DNA of 31,624 bases, taken from assembly GCA_023387085.1 (NCBI GenBank), contig JAEWIL010000135.1, forward strand, positions 1-31,624. Reading direction: 5' to 3'. Both the position numbers and the translations under genes were made by a program. This document shows positions 24,101 through 31,473 of the stretch, one piece after another. Below the pieces are notes generated by a model. That model had not been told where the DNA came from. It made no database searches and saw nothing but the letters and a program-made list of their open reading frames with translations. Every line of letters starts with the position of its first letter. Position 1 is the first letter of the stretch. Source of the DNA: Pseudomonadota bacterium (GTDB lineage Bacteria > Pseudomonadota > Alphaproteobacteria > Sphingomonadales > Sphingomonadaceae).

Positions 24101-24365
24101 CGAAAATCCCGGTTGCCCCGTCCGAATTGGTGATCTGGATGGTACCGTCGTTGGTCACCTTGTTGTTGCTGTCGATCGTGACCGCCGTGCCGCTGGTCGG
24201 CTTGATCGAGCCCGCGGATGTAATCTTCACATCGTCCGCTGCGCCCGACTTGACGGTCGAGGTACGGACCGGCGTCGTTGTCGCCGTGCTGATGCTGGTT
24301 TCGGCGTGAGCGGCCGTGGAAAGAACGGCGGCCAGGCAGGTGGACGCGAGCAGAGTGTTGCGCAT
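21162..24365 (-). CDS. Autotransporter (type Va) outer-membrane protein
   Basis: A 1067-residue surface protein. The signal peptide is at 1-21 (LLASTCLAAVLSTAAHA). A long Gly/Asn/Thr-rich beta-helical passenger (~22-690) contains repeating units such as ITNSASGKI, IVNSGEITIEG and IENSGIISATG. Two DxDxDG-like segments (DIDKDGDIDG at 115-124; EDKDEDKDGIED at 279-290) suggest calcium sites. Four FGxGN(D/N) turns recur every 20-21 residues (508, 528, 549, 570). The C-terminal autotransporter barrel occupies about 800-1067, ending in WAFRASVRVGL; the final Leu is less usual than Phe. A role in adhesion or as a surface coat is likely, and I see no protease or esterase motif in the passenger. GAGGGAA precedes the ATG at 24365. 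The gene lies upstream of the ECF sigma operon on the same strand and may be linked to it. Confidence 0.9.
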   Translation of the reverse strand: MRNTLLASTCLAAVLSTAAHAETSISTATTTPVRTSTVKSGAADDVKITSAGSIKPTSGTAVTIDSNNKVTNDGTIQITNSDGATGIFANAGTSGGITNSASGKIIIDESYAPTDIDKDGDIDGPYAVGTGRTGIATGGAFTGNIVNSGEITIEGNNSAGIRLGGPLTGNFTNDGKISVLGDNALGVGLQNVNGNVRLAGTISAVGENATAARLAGNINGALVVQGTLTATGYRYTTPPTDPSKLDADDLLIGGPALSIEGNVTGGIVVAVPPKDTKPEDKDEDKDGIEDAKEGSGSIQSYGSAPALRIGSANQDITIGAVAGTGTGLGLIIDGGVAGNGVYAGKDATAIQLGGMGRNVTIAGGVGVNGSVTAASNGASATAIRVGSGTATPEIRVAGKVEAAGGNAANAISTGILVEAGGNVGLIRNSGSIAAKAAGDNGTARAIVDLSGTVGTIENSGIISATGAAATSDRNIAIDLSANGNGATVKQTAVASGIAAPSIVGDVRFGGGNDVFDIADGSVKGNTVFGAGNNRLAMSGDATYAGKASFGSGNDTMALTGTSVFSGTADFGGGNDTLTIGGTSRFSGNLLNSQGLGVSVDGGTFDVTGAASIASLAVTNKGVLAVTLDGGDTGTALNVAGNASFGAESKLALKLSSIEDAEGNHIVLTAGTLTGASNLTAESTLLPFLYKGTLSSNATQLIVNVSRKSTADLGLNRSESSAFDAVIDAVTADKKIEGVFLGITDGDQFHNQLRQMLPEHEGGVFETVTSGSRALSRYLQDPNAPFQDEGKWRYWINQAVWGTAKGVGQTAGYNVSGWGISLGAEIKSDIGNFGGSIAFLNGKDGNSSNDNEVSSSQFEGALHWRLQSDGWLASARVSGAPISLKGTRFFRADAGADDIEKTMRGKWDGQLYSASGSIAKDARLGGLTIRPTVAVDYYKLKEDGYAETGGGDALDLTVLDRSSDELAVSGTVALGLEFGGADEYDGWTRFELEGGRRQIVSGTLGATVASFKDGTPFTLVPEDRTSGWVGRFRGIAGNSAFQVAGEVSAEEQQSHIGWAFRASVRVGL

Positions 24366-24534
24366 GAATTCCCTCTTTTGATCTCGACCGGGCAACCCCG
24401 GAACCGATCACAAGACGGAGCCCTGCCACGCCGGCCTTGGAGAAAAAGATCACGGAGATTTGATCGCAAGAAACGGGGTGCTCGCCATGCCGCTATCATT
24501 AAAGGTCTGTGCCCGGCTTCGACGAAAGAACCCC

Positions 24535-25248
24535 ATGCCAACCCATCTGCGCAACCGCATCGTCAGTCTGGACATGACCGCGCTGGCGGCCGACCTTAGT
24601 TCCAAAGGATGGCACATCGTTCGCCGCCTGCTGTCGCCCGCGCTGTGCGCCGAGCTCAGAGCGAATTACGGTGCCGCCGATCGGTATCGAAGCACCGTGT
24701 CGATGCAGCGGCATGGCTTCGGATGCGGCGAATATCGATATTATCGCTATCCGCTGCCCGACACTGTCCAGATGCTGCGTGAGGCCTTTTATCCGCCGCT
24801 CGCGCGCGTCGCGAACGATTGGGCGCGCATGCTGGGACGGGCGTCGCTTTACCCCGCCGACCATGCCACCTTCCTTGCGCAATGCGCACTCGCGGGGCAG
24901 CCACGCCCGACGCCGCTGATCCTGCGATATGGCGTCGGCGATTATAACTGCCTGCATCAGGATCTGTACGGAGAGATGCATTTCCCCTTCCAGCTCGCGA
25001 TCCTGCTATCGCGGCCAAAGGAGGATTTCGAAGGCGGCGAATTCGTCATCACCGAACAACGCCCACGCATGCAGTCACGTCCGCATGTGGTGCCGCTGGA
25101 GCAGGGCGACGGCGTGATTTTTGCCGTCAACGAGGCGCCGCGTCCGGGTACCCGCGGCCCCTATCGCGTCAAACTGCGCCATGGCGTCAGCGAAATCCGC
25201 GAGGGCGAACGGTTTACGCTGGGCGTGATTTTTCACGACGCGGGGTGA
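24535..25248 (+). CDS. 2-Oxoglutarate/Fe(II)-dependent oxygenase
   Basis: A 237-residue oxygenase of the double-stranded beta-helix fold (prolyl-4-hydroxylase-like, COG3826 type). The iron triad is H141 and D143 (NCLHQDLYG) and H216 (LRHGVSE), with R226 (GERFTLGVIFHD) positioned to bind the 2-oxoglutarate carboxylate. The segment EDFEGGEFVITEQRPR is the usual strand-turn before the distal His. It hydroxylates an unknown substrate in the cytoplasm. The ATG at 24535 follows GAAAGAA and matches the family length; an upstream ATG at 24460 is less likely. It is divergent from the autotransporter gene, sharing a 169-bp promoter region, and stands alone on its strand. Confidence 0.9.
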   Translation: MPTHLRNRIVSLDMTALAADLSSKGWHIVRRLLSPALCAELRANYGAADRYRSTVSMQRHGFGCGEYRYYRYPLPDTVQMLREAFYPPLARVANDWARMLGRASLYPADHATFLAQCALAGQPRPTPLILRYGVGDYNCLHQDLYGEMHFPFQLAILLSRPKEDFEGGEFVITEQRPRMQSRPHVVPLEQGDGVIFAVNEAPRPGTRGPYRVKLRHGVSEIREGERFTLGVIFHDAG

Positions 25249-25391
25249 GTTCGTGATCTCGCTGATCGCTCCAGCACGGGCCGTGTCGCATCGTCTATTG
25301 ACCAATGTTGCGAACTTTTGGCGCTCTCTTCGCCTCCACATTTCCGAAGGTGGCACAGCGCGGCACAATATGCGCCCCGCCGTGCCGTCGA

Positions 25392-25577
25392 TCACCAATC
25401 GCAAACCACCTTGCATGTATAGACGGGCTTGCCATCCGGTCCGATTGAAACGCTACACTCATTGTGACAGCCCATGGGAATAGCGCCGGCGTCCTGAGCG
25501 GCCTTGGTCATAGCTTCGGAGATTTGGGCGAGCGATCCCTCCAGCACCTGAAGCTGAAAACTGTGAACATCAGACAT
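25392..25577 (-). CDS. 61-residue peptide with twin CX3C motifs, function unknown
   Basis: A small protein that I do not recognise. A hydrophilic helical first half (FQLQVLEGSLAQISEAMTKAAQDAG) is followed by a Cys-bearing second half with CHNEC, a predicted beta-turn at GPDGKPV and CKVVC, ending DW. Two CX3C motifs 13 residues apart could bind metal or form two disulfides. An excellent ribosome binding site (GAGGAGG, 6 bases before the ATG at 25577) and good coding character argue that it is real; the longer in-frame extension to 25754 is rejected because this site marks the start. There is no signal peptide. It is convergent with the oxygenase gene. A peptide with a helical leader and a Cys-rich core could in principle be a modified-peptide precursor, but no maturation enzyme is adjacent. 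Confidence 0.65.
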   Translation of the reverse strand: MSDVHSFQLQVLEGSLAQISEAMTKAAQDAGAIPMGCHNECSVSIGPDGKPVYTCKVVCDW

Positions 25578-26313
25578 CCGAATCCTCCTCGATATTGTTG
25601 GCCGAACAACCAACCGGGGTATTTTCTGATGTCTTGACGGAATTGGTAGGCCAACTTGATCCAATTCAGACCGAGCATCACGGAAAAGATATTCAGTAAT
25701 ATCGAGGGAGAGAGCGCCGCGTATTTTACGCAGCCATATCATTCGGTGGCACAAGTTTCTTCCGCGAAACCCGGAGGTCCCGGGTTTGGCAAAAGCAAAT
25801 GACCAGAGTCGAAGAAGCAGCAGTTGATGCTCTGGCTCGAATAGGCAAATTCGGCCTTGGCGCTCTTTGGCGGACAGGGTGGTTTTATTAAGTTAACTCT
25901 ATGTATTTGATATAACTTTTCAAATTACATCCGCGTAATTTCGGACCCACACGGTTCCACCGCGCATCTGAATTCATGATTCAGTCCGTGCAACTCTTCT
26001 GCCATTGTTCGCTGCGATTGTCTAACATTTTCTTTTTTACTCCATCCAGCGACAAGCTGGCTGAAAACTATTTCAGACGAGCAAAATTCAGCCGAGAATA
26101 GGGTACGCGATGCCATTAACGCGATGACAGTCACAATGCGCGCGATCAGCTGGACCAGCCCATGGCGAAGGGTCTAAGATCGGGTGCCACTTGTCGACCT
26201 GCGACATTCAATCGCGTGGTGAACATCGACCGCAGGCACCTTGTCATGCAATCTGGTTCAGTTCTGCTAAGGAAAATCTTGGCCGCAGGAGCTCGGGCGG
26301 ATAGACCGGCGCG
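25578..26313. other. AT-richer gene-poor gap before the restriction gene
   Basis: About 735 bases with no gene I can defend. Base composition is clearly more AT-rich than the flanks, especially 25880-26100, suggesting acquired DNA. It contains a perfect hairpin at 25767-25787 (AAACCCGG, 5-nt loop, CCGGGTTT). A 69-codon minus-strand frame (25925-26134) starts with GTG and lacks a ribosome binding site. Promoters for the 61-residue peptide and for the restriction gene must lie here, but I cannot pinpoint them. Confidence 0.5.
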
Positions 26314-29300
26314 ATGCACGATCCCAGCCTGTTCGCATCCGGTGCGCTTTTTACCCAAGATTATCTTGCCCAAGGCATCACCACGACGCCCAATTACGGA
26401 GCGGTCGATGTTCCGGCCGTTCGCGCCGCACTGGAGCAAATCCTAGCGGGTTTTCCGCACGCCGACGGACCGAACGAGGCGACGACCGAGGGCGATCTGG
26501 TTTGGCCTGTCCTTCGCCTGCTGGGGTGGACTGACTTTCTGACCCAGCAAAACCTGTCGGCAGCGGGTAGGGTCGATGTTCCCGACGGGCTGCTTTTCAT
26601 CGACAGTGACGCCAAAGCCGCCGCCAACGCGCATCCCGAAGAGTGGCGGCGTTACGAATTCAGTGCAGCGGTGCTGGAAAGCAAGCGCTGGGGCCGCGCG
26701 CTCGATCGGGCCGAAGGGCGCAAGGGCGCCGACCGCGACACGCCATCGACCCAGTTGCTTCGCTACCTGCGCCGCATCGACGATTTGACCAATGGACGGC
26801 TTCGCTGGGGCATTTTGACCAATGGCGCCAAATGGCGGCTCTATTTTTCGGGCGCGCGCTCGACCATTGACGATTATCTGGAACTGGACCTGTCGCGCAT
26901 CCTGTCGCTCGATCCCGACTTGCTCGACAGCGGCGTCACCGATGCCGAACGCGACCATTGGCTAGCTGTATTCGTCGCCATGTTTTCTCGCGCCGCTTTT
27001 GAAAGGGCGAGCGATACGGCGCCGAGCTTTCACGACAGCGCGCGGCGCGATGCGGCCTTCTATGAAGAGCGGGTGGCGAAGAGCCTGTCGGACAAGGTAT
27101 TCGGAACGCTTTATCCATCGCTGGGCAAGGCGGTCGCGGCCGCCGCACCGGCCGACACCCCGCTTGACGACGTGCGACAGGCGACGCTGATCCTTCTCTA
27201 TCGGTTGCTGTTCGTCCTCTATGCCGAGGATCGGGGGCTGTTGCCGGTTCGGGACCGGCGGTTTGACGATTATGCTTTGCGCATTTCGCGGCTCGACGTC
27301 GGGCAGCGCAAAGATGCAGGCGATGCCTTTTCGGCGGTGGCACGCAATTACTGGAACCGCTTTGCCGATCTAGCCACGATGATCGACAAGGGCGACCCGT
27401 CGGTGGGATTACCACCCTATAATGGTGGGCTGTTTAACTCCGATGCGACCCCCCTGCTGGCGTCTATTGCCCTTCCCGATGCGGTGATGGCCGAAGCGAT
27501 CGACATATTATCTTTTGAACAGGCGGGCGGGCGTCGCCGCTATATCAATTATCGCGACCTGTCGGTGCAACAACTTGGTTCGATCTATGAGCGGTTGCTG
27601 GAGTTTGAACTGACGCGCGATGATGACGGCACGGTCGATGTCCGGCCGAACATTTTCGCGCGCAAGAATTCGGGCAGCTATTACACGCCCGACGAGCTGG
27701 TCCTGTTGATTCTTGACGAAACCCTGGCACCGCTGATCGACGATGCGCTGGAGGGCTTCAAGACAGCGCTGGCGGCGCTGAAACCGAACGACAGCGAAGA
27801 TTATCGCATCGCGCAATTGCAAAAGGCCGACCCCGCGCGGGCGATCACGCGGTTGAAGGTTTGCGACCCTGCGATGGGGTCGGGCCATTTTCTTGTTTCG
27901 CTGGTTGACCGTCTGACCAATCACGCTCTCGACGCCATTGAAGAGGCGCGGGCCCTGGCGCGCGATGTCGCCGCGCTCGATTATGAAAGCCCCGTATCCG
28001 AGGAAATTCGCAAAGTGCGGGCCACCATCCGGCACAATGCCGACGATGCGGGCTGGAGCGTCAGCGAAGAGCAATTGGACGATCCGCAGCTCGTCAAGCG
28101 CATGGTGCTAAAACGCTGTATCTATGGCGCCGACAAGAATCCGATGGCGGTTGAGCTGGCGAAGGTCGCGCTGTGGCTGCACACCTTTACCGTCGGCGCA
28201 CCTCTGAGCTTTATCGATCATCATCTAGCGGCCGGCGACAGCCTGTTTGGGCTTTGGGTGCGCGATGCGGTTGCGAAGGCAGGACAGGGTGGTGCGCTGT
28301 TTCTGTACGAGCCGTTAAGCAACGCACAACGGCAGGCTGAGTACATGCGGGCCATTGAGGAGATGACCGATGCCGAAGTGGCAGAAGCGCGCCGCAGCGC
28401 TAAATTGTGGCGCGACGTGGAAGCCCAGACGGGGCCGCTAGACGGCTTTGTCAGCTTCATGCACGCGCTGGAATGGCTCGACCTGAAAGACAAGAATGAC
28501 AAGGCGGTGCTCGCGCTATGGCTGGACGGCCGGTTCGGCGAGCCAATCCCGATCGCGCGCGGCCGGGTTGCGCCGGAAGGCGGCAAGGCGCGCGCCGAAG
28601 AGGTGGAACGCTTCACCGCAATCTGGCGCGAGGCGCGCGCGTTGATCGACGATGAGCGGTTCCTGAACTGGCAAATCCAGTTTCCCGGCGTCTGGGACAA
28701 TTGGGACAGTGCCGAACGCGACGGTGGTTTCGACGCTATCGTCGGCAATCCGCCGTGGGACCGGATCAAGCTGCAACAGGTCGAATGGTTCGCGGCGCGG
28801 CGGCCCGATATTTCGAAGGCGCAGCGGGCGTCCGACCGGGCGCGCATGATCAAGGCATTGAAAGATGCGGGCGACCCGCTGTTCGACGATTATCAAAAGG
28901 TCGACAAGCGCGCCGCCGACACGATGCGCATGGCCCGTAAGGGTGGGCATTTTCCGTTGTTAAGCCGGGGAGACATCAACCTTTATAGCCTGTTCGTCGA
29001 ACGGGCACACAGCCTTGTCCGCCCCGGCGGCATGGTCGGGCTGTTGACGCCCAGCGGTATCGCGTCGGACCTGTCGGCATCAGAGTTTTTTCGCAAGGTT
29101 GCGACCGGCGGGCATTTGCGGGCGTTGTACGACTTCGAGAACAAGAAAGTCTTTTTCCCTGACGTCCATGCCAGTTTCAAATTCTGTGTCATGGCCTTCA
29201 GTCCGCAACGCACCTTTGGCGCCGCCAACTGCGCATTTTATCTCCATTCGGTCAACGAACTGAAAAATCCTGAACAGGCTTTCCCAATCACGGCGGCCGA

Positions 29301-30396
29301 TTTCGCGCGGGTCAATCCTAACACCGGCACCGCTCCGATTTTCCGCACCCGCCGCGACATGGCGCTGACGACGGCGATCTATGAACGGGTGCCGGTGCTG
29401 GTCGATAAATCAGGTAACGAGCCGAAGGCGGCATGGCCGGTCAAATATGCAACCATGTTCCATATGACCAACGACAGCCACTTGTTCCGCACGCGGGCCG
29501 AGTTGGAGGGGCAAGAAGGCGCATGGCCGATTGGCGGCAACCGCTGGCAATCGGCTGCGGGGGAATGGGTGCCGCTATATGTGGGGCGCATGATCCACCA
29601 ATTTGACCATCGTGCGGCGTCGGTTACGGTGAACGAAGAGAATCTGCACAATGCCGCATTAAGTGGAGAAATTTCGGCAGCGATGAAGGCCGACCCGGCG
29701 TTCGTGCCCGATCCACAGTTTTTCATCCGAGTAACTGCCGACGTAGCCAACGGCGCGGCGATAGCCTTCCGTGATATCGCGCGCGCAACAGACGCACGAA
29801 CCATGATCGCGGCATTTCTGCCTAACCGGGCTGCGGGGAATACCGCTCCCCTGATAGTGTCGGACGCTCCGCTGGCCGACCAATGTCTTTTGCTGGCGAA
29901 CTTGTCGGCAATCCCGCTTGATTACGTCGCGCGCCAGAAGGCGCAAAGCACGCATCTCAATTGGTATATCGTCGAGCAATTGCCGCTGTTGCCGCCTGCT
30001 GCCTATGCCCGCTCATTCGGCCCTAAATCGGCGAGTGACATCGTTCGGGCCGCTGCGCTGGAACTGACATACACCGCGCACGATATGGCGCCCTTTGCGC
30101 GCGACATGGGACATGTTGATGAGGCTGGCGAAGTGCTGCCGCCGTTTGTCTGGGACGAAGAGCGGCGGCTGCATCTTCGCGCCAAGCTCGATGCACTGTT
30201 TTTCATCCTCTACGGCATATTCGATCCGGCGGACCCGGAGCAAAGTCGCGCAGATATTCGCTACATCTATTCGACCTTCCCGATCTTCGAACGGCAAGAG
30301 GTCGCCGCCTTTGGCCGCTATCGCAGCCGCGACCTTGCGCTGGCCTATGTCAACGCGCTGTTGGCCGGACAGCCCGACGCGGTGGTGGCGGGGTAA
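26314..30396 (+). CDS. Single-chain restriction-modification protein (type IIG/Eco57I-like)
   Basis: A 1360-residue protein combining nuclease and methyltransferase. Residues ~55-185 have a PD-(D/E)XK pattern like the HsdR N-terminal domain: PDGLLF (P90-D91), LESK (E122, K124) and STQLLRYL. After a helical linker comes SGSYYTPDELV (453-463). The N6-adenine methyltransferase core follows, with the SAM motif CDPAMGSGHFLV (517-528), GADKNPMAVELAKVALWL (605-622) and catalytic NPPW (812-815). The C-terminal ~450 residues probably carry target recognition. It should methylate adenine in a specific site and cut unmodified DNA, defending against phage. DrmMI of DISARM and PglX of BREX are related in the methylase half, but no partner genes of those systems follow. 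The start ATG at 26314 has only a weak ribosome binding site. Confidence 0.88.
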   Translation: MHDPSLFASGALFTQDYLAQGITTTPNYGAVDVPAVRAALEQILAGFPHADGPNEATTEGDLVWPVLRLLGWTDFLTQQNLSAAGRVDVPDGLLFIDSDAKAAANAHPEEWRRYEFSAAVLESKRWGRALDRAEGRKGADRDTPSTQLLRYLRRIDDLTNGRLRWGILTNGAKWRLYFSGARSTIDDYLELDLSRILSLDPDLLDSGVTDAERDHWLAVFVAMFSRAAFERASDTAPSFHDSARRDAAFYEERVAKSLSDKVFGTLYPSLGKAVAAAAPADTPLDDVRQATLILLYRLLFVLYAEDRGLLPVRDRRFDDYALRISRLDVGQRKDAGDAFSAVARNYWNRFADLATMIDKGDPSVGLPPYNGGLFNSDATPLLASIALPDAVMAEAIDILSFEQAGGRRRYINYRDLSVQQLGSIYERLLEFELTRDDDGTVDVRPNIFARKNSGSYYTPDELVLLILDETLAPLIDDALEGFKTALAALKPNDSEDYRIAQLQKADPARAITRLKVCDPAMGSGHFLVSLVDRLTNHALDAIEEARALARDVAALDYESPVSEEIRKVRATIRHNADDAGWSVSEEQLDDPQLVKRMVLKRCIYGADKNPMAVELAKVALWLHTFTVGAPLSFIDHHLAAGDSLFGLWVRDAVAKAGQGGALFLYEPLSNAQRQAEYMRAIEEMTDAEVAEARRSAKLWRDVEAQTGPLDGFVSFMHALEWLDLKDKNDKAVLALWLDGRFGEPIPIARGRVAPEGGKARAEEVERFTAIWREARALIDDERFLNWQIQFPGVWDNWDSAERDGGFDAIVGNPPWDRIKLQQVEWFAARRPDISKAQRASDRARMIKALKDAGDPLFDDYQKVDKRAADTMRMARKGGHFPLLSRGDINLYSLFVERAHSLVRPGGMVGLLTPSGIASDLSASEFFRKVATGGHLRALYDFENKKVFFPDVHASFKFCVMAFSPQRTFGAANCAFYLHSVNELKNPEQAFPITAADFARVNPNTGTAPIFRTRRDMALTTAIYERVPVLVDKSGNEPKAAWPVKYATMFHMTNDSHLFRTRAELEGQEGAWPIGGNRWQSAAGEWVPLYVGRMIHQFDHRAASVTVNEENLHNAALSGEISAAMKADPAFVPDPQFFIRVTADVANGAAIAFRDIARATDARTMIAAFLPNRAAGNTAPLIVSDAPLADQCLLLANLSAIPLDYVARQKAQSTHLNWYIVEQLPLLPPAAYARSFGPKSASDIVRAAALELTYTAHDMAPFARDMGHVDEAGEVLPPFVWDEERRLHLRAKLDALFFILYGIFDPADPEQSRADIRYIYSTFPIFERQEVAAFGRYRSRDLALAYVNALLAGQPDAVVAG

Positions 30397-30440
30397 TCGC
30401 GTGCGTCTCGCGTTGTCTGAAAGGCGAAAGGGAGGACGAG

Positions 30441-30575
30441 GTGTCTGACCGCGATAGACCTAGGCGCCCGACCGAAATCGAGTGCGAAGCGGCCTTATTC
30501 CCTCTCGAAAAGGGGAATAGATGCAAAATCATCCGGGGTGCGCCTGCTTCGAGATCGCCGGTTGGCTTCGCGTAA
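30441..30575 (+). CDS. Possible 44-codon gene or truncated start of a larger gene
   Basis: GTG at 30441 is preceded by GGGAGG (30430-30435) at ideal spacing, 45 bp after the restriction gene's stop. The 44-residue product begins VSDRDRPRRPTEIECEAALF and ends ASRSPVGFA. It overlaps the 3' end of the HTH gene on the other strand. It could be a real peptide, or the cut-off beginning of a partner gene lost when the downstream DNA was exchanged. No family recognised. Confidence 0.3.
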   Translation: MSDRDRPRRPTEIECEAALFPLEKGNRCKIIRGAPASRSPVGFA

Positions 30576-30842
30576 ATCCCGCTGGTTATCTCGGCGCCGG
30601 ATGGCGACCGCCGTCTGACTTGGCGAAGTCCCGCGCTGCCGCTCGATCAACTCGCGCAGACTCTCGGTCAGTACGAGGGTGGCGGCGCCCATCTTGACGA
30701 TCTCAACCTCGCCTCTGGCAATGAGCAGGTAGAGAGTGCTGCGACTGATGCCTGTAAACCGACAAGCGTCTGGAACCCGCATAGTGATCGGCTCGATGGC
30801 AAGTGGCGAAGACGGTGGCAGGGAAGGGCGTTGAAGCGGCAT
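30495..30842 (-). CDS. Excisionase-like helix-turn-helix protein
   Basis: A 115-residue protein with a winged-HTH of the excisionase/AlpA (HTH_17) type at about 21-70: MRVPDACRFTGISRSTLYLLIARGEVEIVKMGAATLVLTESLRELIE. The tail is basic and Arg-rich (RRRDNQRDLREANRRSRSRR). Such proteins bind DNA as recombination directionality factors or as local repressors. No integrase lies beside it, the nearest being more than 25 kb away at the other end of the window. The start at 30842 lacks a well-placed ribosome binding site (AGAGGA is 13 bases away); an internal ATG at 30782 is the alternative. It is convergent with the restriction gene. Confidence 0.75.
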   Translation of the reverse strand: MPLQRPSLPPSSPLAIEPITMRVPDACRFTGISRSTLYLLIARGEVEIVKMGAATLVLTESLRELIERQRGTSPSQTAVAIRRRDNQRDLREANRRSRSRRTPDDFASIPLFERE

Positions 30843-31142
30843 TGGGGCACGAAATCCTCTGACGTGACGGGACGGCCGGAAGGAGCCGCCCCGCCGTGCT
30901 CGATTATGAGAATTGCATCGTTCCGCGCCACACGACGTTTACCCTCCAGCGCTTCTTTTTCTACGACCTGCGACCAATGTTCGGCCCCGCGGATGCTCTG
31001 GTTTGTGCCTGGACGGACCCGCATTTAGGCAAATCTCCCCGCGTTCGCAGTTGCCGTCGGAGTGGCGACGGGCAGCGGCGTCCGTCCAGGGGCGAGTATA
31101 CACCTCGCTGCAATGCCTGTTCCGCGCCTCAAATTCGCGCTC
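30843..31142. other. Intergenic region upstream of the HTH gene
   Basis: Three hundred bases without a gene I can support. A minus-strand frame crosses it but continues out of frame through the HTH gene and has no recognisable domain. The region leads directly into copy 2 of the 218-bp repeat. Confidence 0.4.
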
Positions 31143-31360
31143 GGCTGATCTGCCGCTTGCGTCGTTTTCGTCCGCCATGCTCGCGTCCGACGAGAGTGCG
31201 ATGCGCAGCCTCGAAAAGTCCCAGAAAACCGTCACTTTTCAAAAGTGAGGCAGCGGTGTAGTCGGATTGTCGCCTCGAAAAGTGGCAGAAAAGCGTTATG
31301 CACCCGTGCGTAAGGTGTGTGATTATAGATTGTGGGTCCGATGCGAAGCATCGCGGCCCG
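31143..31360 (+). repeat. 218-bp diverged direct repeat, copy 2
   Basis: Counterpart of 515-732 in the same orientation. The shared right end includes TATGCACCCGTGCGT (31298-31312) and the hairpin CGATGC-GAA-GCATCG (31339-31353). The internal motif CTCGAAAAGTSSCAGAAAA is clearer here and occurs twice, at 31210-31228 and 31274-31292. This copy lies about 110 bp upstream of the unidentified gene at 31474 and could carry its control region. Confidence 0.7.
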
Positions 31361-31434
31361 AGACCGGCGCATCTCTGGCGGCGCGGGCTTAAGCACGAAA
31401 TCCGCAATCGGCGCTTGCACGTTTCGAAAATATA

Positions 31435-31446
31435 GATTAATTAATC
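31435..31446. promoter_or_regulatory. Perfect 12-bp palindrome GATTAATTAATC
   Basis: A perfect AT-rich palindrome 27 bp upstream of the ATG at 31474, in otherwise GC-rich DNA. It is well placed to be an operator or part of the promoter of that gene; the nearby HTH protein is one candidate ligand. Confidence 0.4.
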
Positions 31447-31473
31447 GTCAGATTCTAAACGTGAGGGCGGCAA

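Noticed and set aside
25925..26134. 69-codon minus-strand frame starting with GTG
   Set aside because: No ribosome binding site, no recognisable domain and AT-rich composition; the frame is short enough to arise by chance.
30668..31024. 118-codon minus-strand frame overlapping the HTH gene start
   Set aside because: Its second half is a shifted reading of the HTH gene, and its first half has no recognisable domain or ribosome binding site.
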